From: Peribacillus frigoritolerans
GTDB taxonomy: Bacteria; Bacillota; Bacilli; Bacillales; DSM-1321
Length of the DNA: 35,882 bases
Direction: 5' to 3'
Assembly (NCBI RefSeq): GCF_030676415.1
Contig: NZ_JAUUTW010000043.1
Span: 1-35,882 of the forward strand
The position numbers and the translations under genes were made by a program. Below, in pieces: positions 1 through 7,672 of this stretch; position 1 is the stretch's first letter, and each line of letters opens with the position of its first letter. The notes below the pieces were generated by a model that made no database searches, was not told where the DNA came from, and worked only from the letters and a program-made list of their open reading frames with translations.

Positions 1-36
1 GTTCGTCCTGAGCCAGGATCAAACTCTCCGAAGAAA
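1..36 (-). rRNA. 16S ribosomal RNA, 5' end only
   Basis: Read on the minus strand, the first 36 bases give the canonical start of bacterial 16S rRNA, including GAGTTTGATCCTGGCTCAG followed by GACGAAC. The gene runs off the left edge. The exact mature 5' end is approximate. It is the fourth kind of product in a transcript that first passes through eleven tRNA genes. Confidence 0.96.
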
Positions 37-102
37 TGTTTGACTTGCTCATTTGCTTTTTTGATAGTGTGTGCTCACTTAAAATTTAACGTTGGCGCTT
101 TG

Positions 103-126
103 TTTTGTTCAGTTTTCAAAGAGCAA
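103..126 (-). promoter_or_regulatory. rRNA leader boxA-type antitermination site
   Basis: On the minus strand this reads TGCTCTTTGAAAACTGAAC, matching the boxA-containing leader conserved ahead of Bacillus 16S genes. It lies between tRNA-Gly and 16S, where NusB/NusE-dependent antitermination would be loaded before the rRNA genes. The match is seen; the function is known from Bacillus rrn leaders. Confidence 0.7.
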
Positions 127-129
127 TAA

Positions 130-203
130 TGGAGCGGGTGAAGAGAATCGAACTCTCATCATCAGCTTGGAAGGCTGAGGTTTTACCACTAAACTACACC
201 CGC
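130..203 (-). tRNA. tRNA-Gly (TCC)
   Basis: The minus strand gives a 74-nt cloverleaf with acceptor stem GCGGGTG/CACCCGC and an encoded CCA end. The T-arm has GTTCGATTC and the anticodon loop reads CTTCCAA, so the anticodon is TCC. It is the last tRNA before the 16S gene. Confidence 0.96.
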
Positions 204-232
204 ATTTAATTTTTAAATATTTTCAGAAAGAA

Positions 233-309
233 TGGTCGGGAAGACAGGATTCGAACCTGCGACCCCTTGGTCCCAAACCAAGTGCTCTACCAAGCTGAGC
301 TACTTCCCG
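233..309 (-). tRNA. tRNA-Pro (TGG)
   Basis: A 77-nt cloverleaf with acceptor stem CGGGAAG/CTTCCCG, T-arm GGTTCGAATCC and an encoded CCA. The anticodon loop TTTGGGA is flanked by CTTGG/CCAAG, giving anticodon TGG. Confidence 0.96.
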
Positions 310-316
310 TAAAATA

Positions 317-393
317 TGGTGCGCCCGGCGGGAGTCGAACCTACAACCTTCTGATTCGTAGTCAGATGCTCTATCCAATTGAGCTACGGGCGC
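317..393 (-). tRNA. tRNA-Arg (ACG)
   Basis: A 77-nt cloverleaf with acceptor stem GCGCCCG/CGGGCGC and encoded CCA. The anticodon loop CTACGAA gives anticodon ACG, which would be edited to ICG and read CGU, CGC and CGA. Confidence 0.96.
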
Positions 394-411
394 TAATTTC
401 TATGATGTTAT

Positions 412-497
<86 letters not shown>

Positions 498-512
498 GAA
501 AGCGACTTTGTA

Positions 513-541
513 AGTTTAACACCTTTTCAACTTGATGTCAA
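513..541 (-). promoter_or_regulatory. Internal sigma-A promoter driving tRNA-Leu(GAG) to 16S
   Basis: On the minus strand a perfect -35 TTGACA (536-541) is separated by 17 bases from the -10 TAAACT (513-518), in the 58-bp gap between the two leucine tRNAs. The arrangement resembles Bacillus rRNA promoters and would transcribe tRNA-Leu, Arg, Pro, Gly and then 16S. Confidence 0.8.
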
Positions 542-556
542 GAAGAAAAATATCAG

Positions 557-638
557 TGCGGGTGAAGGGACTTGAACCCCCACGCCTTGCGGCGCCAGAT
601 CCTAAGTCTGGTGCGTCTGCCAATTCCGCCACACCCGC
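557..638 (-). tRNA. tRNA-Leu (TAG)
   Basis: A class II tRNA with acceptor stem GCGGGTG/CACCCGC and a long variable arm. The anticodon loop CTTAGGA gives anticodon TAG. The discriminator A is followed by CTG, so the CCA end is not encoded and must be added after transcription. Confidence 0.95.
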
Positions 639-647
639 GAAAACAAA

Positions 648-723
648 TGGTGAGCCATGAAGGATTCGAACCTTCGACCCTCTGATTAAAAGTCAGATGC
701 TCTACCAACTGAGCTAATGGCTC
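648..723 (-). tRNA. tRNA-Lys (TTT)
   Basis: A 76-nt cloverleaf with acceptor stem GAGCCAT/ATGGCTC, encoded CCA, and anticodon loop CTTTTAA, giving anticodon TTT. Confidence 0.96.
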
Positions 724-732
724 TAAATAAAA

Positions 733-807
733 TGGCTGGGCTAGAAGGGATCGAACCTTCGCATGACGGAATCAAAATCCGTTGCCTTACCGCTTGGCTA
801 TAGCCCA
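733..807 (-). tRNA. tRNA-Gln (TTG)
   Basis: A 75-nt cloverleaf with acceptor stem TGGGCTA/TAGCCCA, encoded CCA, and anticodon loop TTTTGAT, giving anticodon TTG. Confidence 0.95.
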
Positions 808-839
808 ATAATCAAATACTGATTAACAGCCAGATTAAT

Positions 840-868
840 ATTATATCACGATAATATTATTTTGGCAA
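840..868 (-). promoter_or_regulatory. Internal sigma-A promoter ahead of tRNA-Gln
   Basis: On the minus strand -35 TTGCCA (863-868), a 17-base spacer and a perfect -10 TATAAT (840-845) lie in the 78-bp gap between tRNA-Asp and tRNA-Gln. The -10 is extended by a TGA just upstream. It would start transcription just before tRNA-Gln. Confidence 0.75.
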
Positions 869-885
869 GAGTTTTTTTGAAAAAA

Positions 886-961
886 TGGCGGTCCCGACGG
901 GAATCGAACCCGCGATCTCCTGCGTGACAGGCAGGCATGTTAACCGCTACACCACGGGACC
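886..961 (-). tRNA. tRNA-Asp (GTC)
   Basis: A 76-nt cloverleaf with acceptor stem GGTCCCG/CGGGACC, encoded CCA, and anticodon loop CTGTCAC, giving anticodon GTC. Confidence 0.96.
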
Positions 962-986
962 AGTATTTTGATTATATATAAGAAAG

Positions 987-1058
987 TGACCCATACGGGA
1001 TTCGAACCCGTGTTACCGCCGTGAAAGGGCGGTGTCTTAACCGCTTGACCAATGGGCC
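987..1058 (-). tRNA. tRNA-Glu (TTC)
   Basis: A 72-nt cloverleaf with acceptor stem GGCCCAT/ATGGGTC and anticodon loop CTTTCAC, giving anticodon TTC. CCA is not encoded: the discriminator A is followed by CTT. Confidence 0.95.
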
Positions 1059-1077
1059 TTGATATAGAATGTGTAAC

Positions 1078-1168
1078 TGGCGGAGAAGGAGGGATTTGAA
1101 CCCTCGCGCCGCTTACGCGACCTACACCCTTAGCAGGGGCGCCTCTTCAGCCTCTTGAGTACTTCCCC
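1078..1168 (-). tRNA. tRNA-Ser (GCT)
   Basis: A 91-nt class II tRNA with a long variable arm (GTCGCGTAAGCGGC), acceptor stem GGGGAAG/CTTCTCC with a G-U pair, and encoded CCA. The anticodon loop CTGCTAA gives anticodon GCT. Confidence 0.95.
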
Positions 1169-1175
1169 AAAAAAA

Positions 1176-1250
1176 TGGCTCCGCAGGTAGGACTCGAACC
1201 TACGACCGTTCGGTTAACAGCCGAATGCTCTACCACTGAGCTACTGCGGA
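1176..1250 (-). tRNA. tRNA-Asn (GTT)
   Basis: A 75-nt cloverleaf with acceptor stem TCCGCAG/CTGCGGA, encoded CCA, and anticodon loop CTGTTAA, giving anticodon GTT. It is the first gene of the tRNA-rRNA transcript. Confidence 0.96.
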
Positions 1251-1335
1251 ATAATGAAAATTGGGTTCCTTTTTCACGCTCAAGGACCTTAGTGTTTGTC
1301 GTTTAGAACAAGTTGTTATCTTGTCGACTCTTATG

Positions 1336-1364
1336 ATTATAAAGAGGTTACAACTTAAAGTCAA
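1336..1364 (-). promoter_or_regulatory. Sigma-A promoter of the tRNA-rRNA operon
   Basis: On the minus strand -35 TTGACT (1359-1364), a 17-base spacer and a perfect -10 TATAAT (1336-1341) stand about 90 bp ahead of tRNA-Asn and just after the ydcK stop. This is the first of three promoters in the cluster. Confidence 0.82.
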
Positions 1365-1382
1365 GGGTTCTTTTGTGTTTTT

Positions 1383-1862
1383 TTATATTTTTGTTTTTTG
1401 CTCCTTAAACCCTTGGTAAATCAATGTTCCACGACATTTACCACAAACGAAACGGGTAGTGTCTATTCTTTTTTTTCTTATATATACCTGCTGACAGTCT
1501 TCACATTTATATTGAATAGTATTCATCTTTTTCTTTAATTGGTTAGATGGCAGCGGCTCGCAAAATCTCGGTGCCCCCACTTTTTTGAGTAAATGCTTAA
1601 AGTCCGCATCACGATGCTGGTACCCTTTCTTCTCGATGTGCAGGTGATAATGGCACAGTTCATGCTTAATGATCCCAATCATTTCTTCCACACCGCGTTC
1701 ATCAAGATACTTCTTATTGATTTCTATATTGTGTGAACGGAGCAAGTATCGTCCTCCTGTTGTTCGGAGACGCGGGTTAAAACTGGCTTGGTGTCTAAAG
1801 GCCTTTTTAAAGTCTTTCATCGAAATTTCTTCTACTAGTTTTTGCAATTGCCGATTATCCAT
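1383..1862 (-). CDS. ydcK: SprT-family zinc metalloprotease-like protein YdcK
   Basis: The product is 159 residues when started at the ATG at 1862, which follows an AGGGAGGGGG ribosome-binding site. An in-frame ATG 12 codons upstream lacks one. The HExxH-type motif HELCHYHLH sits near residues 67-75, and a C-terminal zinc ribbon has two cysteine pairs (CEDCQ and CGKC). SprT/Spartan-family proteins carry this layout; the cellular role of the Bacillus member is not established. The gene lies between cmpA and the tRNA cluster exactly as in B. subtilis. Family assignment is firm; protease activity is inferred from the motif only. Confidence 0.92.
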   Translation of the reverse strand: MDNRQLQKLVEEISMKDFKKAFRHQASFNPRLRTTGGRYLLRSHNIEINKKYLDERGVEEMIGIIKHELCHYHLHIEKKGYQHRDADFKHLLKKVGAPRFCEPLPSNQLKKKMNTIQYKCEDCQQVYIRKKRIDTTRFVCGKCRGTLIYQGFKEQKTKI

Positions 1863-1945
1863 TTCCCCCTCCCTTTCCTTGGTAACATGACAACCCATTA
1901 TAACATAGACTAATAATACAATAGGAAACTAAGGGAGGAAAAGCT

Positions 1946-2065
1946 ATGCCTAATTGGTTCCAGAATCAAATCCGCAAAGCCTTTTATGAAAAGGATTATT
2001 ATCAAGTGAAGATGTTGAATCAATGTTGGTTTTTTTATCAAAAAAAAGAAAGCCTCAGGTTATAG
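1946..2065 (+). CDS. cmpA: Cortex morphogenetic protein CmpA (39 aa)
   Basis: A 39-codon gene starts with MPNWFQNQIRKAF, continues with the conserved block LNQCWFFYQKK, and ends at TAG 2063-2065. A strong AAGGGAGGA ribosome-binding site is at 1931-1939. Sequence and position between ydcK and tex match B. subtilis CmpA, a 37-aa protein. There CmpA acts in the mother cell as an adaptor that lets ClpXP destroy the coat protein SpoIVA in spores with faulty envelopes. It is divergent from ydcK and convergent with tex. It is short enough to be missed by gene callers. No sigma-E promoter was confidently recognised in the 80 bp upstream. Confidence 0.9.
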   Translation: MPNWFQNQIRKAFYEKDYYQVKMLNQCWFFYQKKESLRL

Positions 2066-2100
2066 ATTCAACTTTGTTCCAAATATAAATACATCACTTC

Positions 2101-2132
2101 AAAAAAACCCCTTCTAATATAGAAGGAGCTTT
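2101..2132 (-). terminator. Terminator of tex
   Basis: On the minus strand a CTCCTTCTA/TAGAAGGGG hairpin is followed by TTTTTTT, just after the tex stop codon. The same hairpin lies 35 bp beyond cmpA on the plus strand but has only a weak T-run there. Confidence 0.85.
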
Positions 2133-2139
2133 CCTTAGG

Positions 2140-4323
2140 CTAGTTTTGATCCTTTGGCTCGAGCATCGTTAAAGATACCCTTTGCTTTTGGGAGTCAACC
2201 AGTTCGACCCAAACCGTCACAACATCCCCAACGGCAACTACATCCAATGGGTGCTTTACAAACCGGTTGCTCAGTTTAGAAATATGCACCAGTCCATCCT
2301 GTTTAACACCGATGTCCACAAACGCACCGAAATCCACAACATTCCTCACTGTCCCTTGTAATTCCATCCCAGTTTGCAGATCCTCCATTTTTAGTACATC
2401 CTGCTTAAGCAGTGGCTTTGATAATTCATCCCGAGGATCTCTTCCCGGTTTCATCAAATCATCTATGATATCTTTAATCGTAATTTCCCCAATTTCCAAT
2501 TCATTGACCAGATCAGCCGGATTTAGTTTACCTAACTCTTCATTCAGTGCATCACTGCCTAAATCCTCAGATGTGAATCCCATTTTCTTCAATAATTTAT
2601 TCACGGCACTGTAGTTCTCAGGATGTATCGCGGTTTGATCTAAAGGTTCATCTCCATTAATGATACGTAAGAACCCTATACATTGTTCATATGTTTTGGC
2701 ACCAAGCCGGGGAATCTTCTTTAATTCCTTCCTGCTTGAAAACTTCCCATCCACTTCCCTTTTCTTTACAATATTTTGAGCAACCGATTTTGATAAACCA
2801 GCTACATACTGTAATAGAGACGATGAAGCTGTATTGACATTCACTCCCACCTGGTTAACAGCTGTTTCTACTACAAAGGTGAGGGATTCCGTTAACTTTT
2901 TCTGGGACACATCATGTTGATACTGACCTACCCCTACGGATTGGGGATCAATTTTAACAAGTTCAGCAAGGGGATCTTGAAGCCTTCTGCCTATCGAAAC
3001 GGCACTTCTCTGTTCTACTTGAAGATCCGGAAACTCTTCACGGGCAATATCCGAGGCTGAATACACACTGGCTCCCGCTTCATTAACAATGATATATGAA
3101 ATATTCGCTTTCACTTCTTTTAAAATATCTGCGATGAATTGCTCTGATTCACGTGAAGCCGTACCATTGCCGATTGCCACGATCTCAACCGAGAACCGCT
3201 GAAGTATTTCGATCGTTTTTTCACGGGCAGCATTAAGCTTCGCAACAGGAGGATGCGGATAGATTACACTGATATCGAGTACCTTTCCGGTTTCATCAAT
3301 GACAGCCAACTTACAGCCAGTCCGATATGCCGGATCTAAGGCTAGGACCACTTTCCCTTTAAGCGGGGGCTGCAAGAGCAGGTTCCGGAGGTTTTCAGAG
3401 AAAATATGGATAGCTTGATCCTCAGCTTTTTCCGTCAGCTCTTTTCTGATTTCCCGTTCTACAGAAGGCATGATCAAACGCTTAAGTCCATCCTCAATCG
3501 CAGATTTAAGAACAACCTGGGCTTCAGATTTGTTATTTTTAATGATTTTCCGTTCCAGATGACCAATGATGATTTCAGTCCGAGGCTGAATGGAGATTCG
3601 TAAAACCTCCTCCTTTTCACCTCTATTTAGCGCCAACACCCGATGTGGTACGATTCTTTGAACCGGCTCCTCATATTCATAGTACATCTCGAAGATTTTT
3701 TTCTCGTCCTTCTCTTCATTTTTCACAGTTGAAACCACTTTTCCAGCTTTGAAAATTTCAGCCCTTATCCACTTCCTTAATTCTGCATCATCGGAAATAT
3801 GTTCAGCTATGATATCCTGCGCTCCCGTAATAGCTTCTTCAATAGAAGAAACTTCTTTTTCTGCCGATATGAATTCTGCGGCTTTTTCGCTAACTCGGGC
3901 ATGCATTTGACATTCCAGAAGCCAGATGGCCAGTGGTTCAAGACCCTTTTCTTTAGCAACTGTCGCTTTCGTTCTCCTTTTTTGTTTGAATGGCCTGTAT
4001 AAATCCTCGACTTCCTGCAGTTTTGTCGCTTTCTCGATTTGCCTTGTTAATTCTTCCGTCAATTTTCCCTGTTCACCAATCGAACGTGTAACTTCCGCTT
4101 TCCTCTGGCCAAGGTTCTCCAGATAGTTCCATCTTTCCATAATGGAACGAATCTGCACTTCATCAAGCGAACCCGTCATTTCTTTTCTATACCGCGCAAT
4201 AAAAGGGACAGTATTACCCTCTTGCAGCATCTGTATGACGGTTTGGACTTGATGATTTTTCAAAGTTAGCTCATTGGATATTTTTTTAATCAATTCTTTT
4301 AATGTATCATCTACAACGATCAT
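2140..4323 (-). CDS. tex: Tex family RNA-binding transcription accessory protein
   Basis: The product is 727 residues when started at the ATG at 4323, preceded by GGAGG eight bases upstream; an in-frame start 15 codons earlier has no such site. It has the Tex order: an N-terminal helical region, a YqgF/RNase H-like domain (VVLALDPAYRTGCK near residue 325), helix-hairpin-helix repeats (around residues 480-550), and a C-terminal S1 RNA-binding domain (GTVRNVVDFGAFVDIGV, roughly 650-720). Tex binds nucleic acids and affects transcription; in B. subtilis it is YdcI. It is monocistronic, with its own terminator. Confidence 0.95.
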   Translation of the reverse strand: MIVVDDTLKELIKKISNELTLKNHQVQTVIQMLQEGNTVPFIARYRKEMTGSLDEVQIRSIMERWNYLENLGQRKAEVTRSIGEQGKLTEELTRQIEKATKLQEVEDLYRPFKQKRRTKATVAKEKGLEPLAIWLLECQMHARVSEKAAEFISAEKEVSSIEEAITGAQDIIAEHISDDAELRKWIRAEIFKAGKVVSTVKNEEKDEKKIFEMYYEYEEPVQRIVPHRVLALNRGEKEEVLRISIQPRTEIIIGHLERKIIKNNKSEAQVVLKSAIEDGLKRLIMPSVEREIRKELTEKAEDQAIHIFSENLRNLLLQPPLKGKVVLALDPAYRTGCKLAVIDETGKVLDISVIYPHPPVAKLNAAREKTIEILQRFSVEIVAIGNGTASRESEQFIADILKEVKANISYIIVNEAGASVYSASDIAREEFPDLQVEQRSAVSIGRRLQDPLAELVKIDPQSVGVGQYQHDVSQKKLTESLTFVVETAVNQVGVNVNTASSSLLQYVAGLSKSVAQNIVKKREVDGKFSSRKELKKIPRLGAKTYEQCIGFLRIINGDEPLDQTAIHPENYSAVNKLLKKMGFTSEDLGSDALNEELGKLNPADLVNELEIGEITIKDIIDDLMKPGRDPRDELSKPLLKQDVLKMEDLQTGMELQGTVRNVVDFGAFVDIGVKQDGLVHISKLSNRFVKHPLDVVAVGDVVTVWVELVDSQKQRVSLTMLEPKDQN

Positions 4324-4396
4324 TATGTTTACCTCCAACCTTTTGATCTGATATGTATAGTCTAGCAAATGAGTGATGAAGTTGCGAATTCAATAC

Positions 4397-4436
4397 AAAA
4401 AAGCTCACTTCCGAGCTAAGGCGAAAGTAAGCTTCC
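4397..4436 (-). terminator. Terminator of the sigma-B operon, overlapping the rsbX stop
   Basis: On the minus strand AAGCTTACTTTCG pairs with CGGAAGTGAGCTT (two G-U pairs), followed by TTTTTT. The rsbX stop codon TAG (4416-4418) is in the loop, so the upstream arm encodes the last residues of RsbX. Confidence 0.88.
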
Positions 4437-5027
4437 TAAAATGAAAGTTGTATCATCTGCAGTTAATGGACTGCTTTTTAATATGCAATGGGCGTTCTTA
4501 TCGATAGGGACCAGCCTTTTTAAAAAAGATTTAGCTCCCTTAAGTTCTAAACCATCGGAATGAAGAATGAATTTTGCATTTGGTTCATATTTGTATCTCT
4601 GTGTCCTGTATTTTTGTTTCCTTCCTGATAAATACCCTGTAACAGGTAAAGGGTAAACGAGTTTATCGTCGCTTGGATTATACAGGAAAAAGCGGATGTT
4701 ACCCACTGAACTGTATACAAATTCATTCTTGTCATAAAATATCTTCAAAATGGAAACGGCTGCCCCCCGCTTATCGATTAAAACTTGATTACACACTGCC
4801 ATTAGTGATTCTACATCCAACTCATGATTACGTTTAACTTCCTCGATGACGGCATGGGAGGAATCGTAAGCATTTTTCCCACTGCCTAGACCGTCTGCCA
4901 GTACGCACACAAAGTATTCTTTCGTATGAAGAAAAAAGTAATCATCACCACAATAAACCATTCCGTTTTTAGACGATTGAGAGACAAGGACTTCTATTTT
5001 TTCCCCCCTCAGAATATCTTTGATCAC
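4416..5027 (-). CDS. rsbX: RsbX, PP2C-type phosphatase resetting the stressosome
   Basis: A 203-residue protein close in length to B. subtilis RsbX (199). It has the PP2C metal-binding signature ADGLGSG near residue 45, HSDGLE near residue 157 and a terminal DDTTFILG. In B. subtilis RsbX removes phosphate from RsbS and RsbR, returning the stressosome to its resting state; it is the last gene of the operon. Its start overlaps the sigB stop as ATGA, indicating translational coupling, and the operon terminator folds across its stop codon. Assignment by motif and position is firm. Confidence 0.95.
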   Translation of the reverse strand: MIKDILRGEKIEVLVSQSSKNGMVYCGDDYFFLHTKEYFVCVLADGLGSGKNAYDSSHAVIEEVKRNHELDVESLMAVCNQVLIDKRGAAVSILKIFYDKNEFVYSSVGNIRFFLYNPSDDKLVYPLPVTGYLSGRKQKYRTQRYKYEPNAKFILHSDGLELKGAKSFLKRLVPIDKNAHCILKSSPLTADDTTFILGSLLSP

Positions 5028-5812
5028 TGAATTAACTCCGAGTTTTCAGCATTAATGGCTTCTTGAAGTTTCTTGATCGCGCGGCGTTGGAGCCTAGAAA
5101 CATGCATTTGGGAAATCCCAAGTTTATCGCCCGCTTCTTTCTGACTTAAATTCTCTAAATAAGTATGTTGAATGATCATCTTTTCACGGTCACTCAGCAC
5201 ATGCAGCACCTTTTCAAGCACAAGACGCTGATTGACCTTTTCAAAACCTTCATCGACATTCCCGAATATATCAAGCAATGTGACAGTACCGCCATCAGAA
5301 TCCGCCTCAATAGAATGATCCACTGATAAAGCTTGATAGCTTTTTCCCATTTCCATCGCTTCTAAAACTTCTTCTTCAGTCACGCCTATACTATCGGCTA
5401 TTTCATCTATTCTTGGTGAACGATGCAGAGTTGTCGTTAATTCCTCGACAGTCACCCTGATTTTCGGACCAAGTTCCTTAATTCTTCTTGGCACATGGAC
5501 ACTCCATGTTTTGTCACGCAGGAACCTTTTGATTTCCCCGATAATAGTAGGGACGGCAAATGCCTCAAAGCTTTTACCGAAAGATTCATCATATCGTCGA
5601 ATGGCACCTAACAAACCAATCATGCCGACTTGGGAGATATCCTCCTGAAATGACTTCCCTTTTGCATACTTACGGGAGATTGTTTCAACCAAACTTTTAT
5701 AATGGATGACTAGATTACTCTGTGCTTCATCATCTTGATTCTGCTGGTAAGCTCTAATCCATTCATTTACCTGTTCTCTTTGTGCCTGATTAGGTTGAGA
5801 CTGTTTTTGCAT
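5024..5812 (-). CDS. sigB: RNA polymerase sigma factor SigB (general stress)
   Basis: A 262-residue protein, the same length as B. subtilis SigB. Region 2 includes RRYDESFGKSFEAFAVP and the -10 recognition helix around GEIKRFLRDKTWSVHVPRR. Region 3 covers about residues 120-190. Region 4 ends in the helix-turn-helix LSQKEAGDKLGISQMHVSRL. It directs polymerase to GTTTAA/GGGTAT promoters, one of which stands upstream of rsbV in this operon. The gene overlaps rsbW by 23 bp and rsbX by 4 bp. Its activity is held by the anti-sigma factor RsbW. Confidence 0.98.
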   Translation of the reverse strand: MQKQSQPNQAQREQVNEWIRAYQQNQDDEAQSNLVIHYKSLVETISRKYAKGKSFQEDISQVGMIGLLGAIRRYDESFGKSFEAFAVPTIIGEIKRFLRDKTWSVHVPRRIKELGPKIRVTVEELTTTLHRSPRIDEIADSIGVTEEEVLEAMEMGKSYQALSVDHSIEADSDGGTVTLLDIFGNVDEGFEKVNQRLVLEKVLHVLSDREKMIIQHTYLENLSQKEAGDKLGISQMHVSRLQRRAIKKLQEAINAENSELIQ

Positions 5813-6263
5813 CCATCTCCACCTGCTCTCCTTCTAAAAACTTAGTCATAAATACTGTAACCCCGTCATGCTGGTGAATTTTTACATCATCCATCAGAGT
5901 TTCAATGAGGTAAAGACCCAAGCCTCCTTCTCTCAAAAGTTCGACTTTTTGTCCATTTTCGTATGGACCGATCCCTTGACGTACCTCTTCGAAATTACAG
6001 CTCTTACCACTATCAGAAACCATGACCTCCAAACGGTCAGGATAAAGGCCGAAACTTACTTTCACTTCACCTTTTTCAGATTCTTTATATGCATGCTGTA
6101 CCGCATTTGTACAAGCCTCACTGGTAGCGATTTTCAAATCTTCAATTTCATCATACGCAAATCCCATCCGGCTTCCTATCCCAGAAAGCGTTAAACGAAT
6201 GACACCGATGAATTCTGGTTTTGCAGGTATTTTCATTTCGATGTAATCATATACTTGACTCAT
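5790..6263 (-). CDS. rsbW: RsbW, anti-sigma-B factor and RsbV kinase
   Basis: A 157-residue GHKL-fold kinase. The N-box lies in ATSEACTNAVQHAYK, and the G1 and G2 segments are VSDSGKSCNFEEV and REGGLGLYLIETLMD. RsbW either binds SigB or phosphorylates RsbV; the ATP/ADP balance and the RsbV state decide which. It overlaps rsbV by 4 bp and sigB by 23 bp, so the three partners are translationally coupled. Length and motifs match the B. subtilis protein. Confidence 0.97.
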   Translation of the reverse strand: MSQVYDYIEMKIPAKPEFIGVIRLTLSGIGSRMGFAYDEIEDLKIATSEACTNAVQHAYKESEKGEVKVSFGLYPDRLEVMVSDSGKSCNFEEVRQGIGPYENGQKVELLREGGLGLYLIETLMDDVKIHQHDGVTVFMTKFLEGEQVEMDAKTVST

Positions 6264-6592
6264 TCTAACCCACCCTCTGTACCACTTTTTATATCAATGA
6301 TATCTGCAAGACCTGTTATATCAAATAAACGTCGTAACCTTTCTGATAAGCCAACTAAAGTGAATTCGCCATTATGTGCCCTTACGCTTTTAAAAGCACC
6401 GACAAATACCCCAAGTCCCGTACTATCCATATAAGAAACTTCAGTTAAATCAATAGTAATCGAAACATTATCCTGCTCTGAAATTGGAAATAGTGATTCT
6501 CTTAATTTCGGTGCAGTATAGGCATCGATTTCACCTTTTAGTTTTACAATAAATTCAGTATTTAATTCATTAACATCTACCGTTATATTCAT
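6260..6592 (-). CDS. rsbV: RsbV, anti-anti-sigma factor (STAS domain)
   Basis: A 110-residue single STAS domain. The phosphorylation site lies in YMDSTGLGVF; by alignment with B. subtilis Ser56 it is Ser57 here. Unphosphorylated RsbV captures RsbW and frees SigB. It is the first gene behind the internal sigma-B promoter, giving rsbV-rsbW-sigB-rsbX an autoregulated transcript. The ribosome-binding site is the GAGGTGGG about 10 bases before the ATG. Confidence 0.97.
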   Translation of the reverse strand: MNITVDVNELNTEFIVKLKGEIDAYTAPKLRESLFPISEQDNVSITIDLTEVSYMDSTGLGVFVGAFKSVRAHNGEFTLVGLSERLRRLFDITGLADIIDIKSGTEGGLE

Positions 6593-6633
6593 CCTTGACC
6601 CACCTCTTCAAATCCATTTCATTCCTAATATCT

Positions 6634-6658
6634 ATACCCAGCAGAATAAATACTAAAC
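6634..6658 (-). promoter_or_regulatory. Sigma-B promoter of rsbV-rsbW-sigB-rsbX
   Basis: On the minus strand -35 GTTTAG (6653-6658), a 13-base spacer and -10 GGGTAT (6634-6639) match the sigma-B consensus GTTTAA/GGGTAT. The -35 contains the rsbU stop codon TAG. In B. subtilis a sigma-B promoter occupies the same position and makes the system autocatalytic. Confidence 0.9.
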
Positions 6659-7663
6659 ATTTGATTTTAAAATTATTAATGTAAAATCATCCCTCAGTTG
6701 GAAGTTCTGCATTTTCTCCAATTGTTTAAATATATTATTCACCATTTCCTGGGCTTGCAAATGCATATTCTTTTTAATGAAACCAATAAGCGTTTCCCTT
6801 TCTATGAACCCATCATTCGTCCGGCACTCCGTTACTCCGTCAGATAATAAAATGATCATGTCTCCACGTTTCACCGTTTTTTCATATTGGCGATACCTTG
6901 TTTTTTTATCAACTCCAAGCAACAAGCCCTTTGCATCCAAATCACTAAAAATACCTGTTGCGGCGTCATAGTAAAAACCAGGTTCATGTCCGGCTGAAGC
7001 ATAGGAAAATTGCCTGTCATGCGGATCATATAAACCGTAGAACATGGTTATGAACATGCTTGGATCCACATTATGCTCCACAACACGGTTCAAACTCTCA
7101 AGTACACTATTCGGTTCATGACGATGCTCCGGAAGACTGTCCATCGCATATTTGATCATCGACATGCACAACGCAGCAGGAATCCCTTTTCCTATGACAT
7201 CGGCAATCCCTACCCCTATACGCTCATTTTCATCTTGGACGAAGTGATAGTAATCCCCGTTCATCTGTCTCGCCGGAACACTGATCACTCCTATTTCAAG
7301 AGCTTTGATATCAGGAATTTTCGTTTCCAAAAGAGTATGTTGAACGTTTGCCGCGATCTCGATTTCCGTTTTCAGTTCCTGCTGTTGATGTCTAAGGCTT
7401 TGATGTTCACGGTATGCAATGCCGTAGCCCATCATGACTTCTAGCAAAAAATCGAAAGAATCCAATACTTTCCCCGGTAAGTCCGGGTAAAGTTCCATTA
7501 AGTTATTTTTATGCATACTGATGATTTCTTCTGGAGATATATTGTATTTGATATGTAGGCGGCTAATCTTTTGCCCTTGGTAGAGTGCCTGCTCATTTTG
7601 GTCTTTAAGATAAGTAGAAAGCGCCTCATGATACTTTTTCTCCATGTTCTCCCTAATATCCAT
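6653..7663 (-). CDS. rsbU: RsbU, PP2C phosphatase activating RsbV
   Basis: A 336-residue protein (335 in B. subtilis). Residues 1 to about 85 form the RsbT-binding helical domain, residues 85-115 a linker helix (EIEIAANVQHTLL), and the rest a SpoIIE-type PP2C domain. The metal-ligand segments are MNGDYYHF, IADVIGKGIPAA, LLSDGVTE and RDDFTLIIL. RsbT released from the stressosome binds RsbU, which then dephosphorylates RsbV. Its stop codon overlaps the sigma-B promoter of rsbV. All catalytic segments are present. Confidence 0.97.
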   Translation of the reverse strand: MDIRENMEKKYHEALSTYLKDQNEQALYQGQKISRLHIKYNISPEEIISMHKNNLMELYPDLPGKVLDSFDFLLEVMMGYGIAYREHQSLRHQQQELKTEIEIAANVQHTLLETKIPDIKALEIGVISVPARQMNGDYYHFVQDENERIGVGIADVIGKGIPAALCMSMIKYAMDSLPEHRHEPNSVLESLNRVVEHNVDPSMFITMFYGLYDPHDRQFSYASAGHEPGFYYDAATGIFSDLDAKGLLLGVDKKTRYRQYEKTVKRGDMIILLSDGVTECRTNDGFIERETLIGFIKKNMHLQAQEMVNNIFKQLEKMQNFQLRDDFTLIILKSNV

Positions 7664-7672
7664 AGTCCCCCC

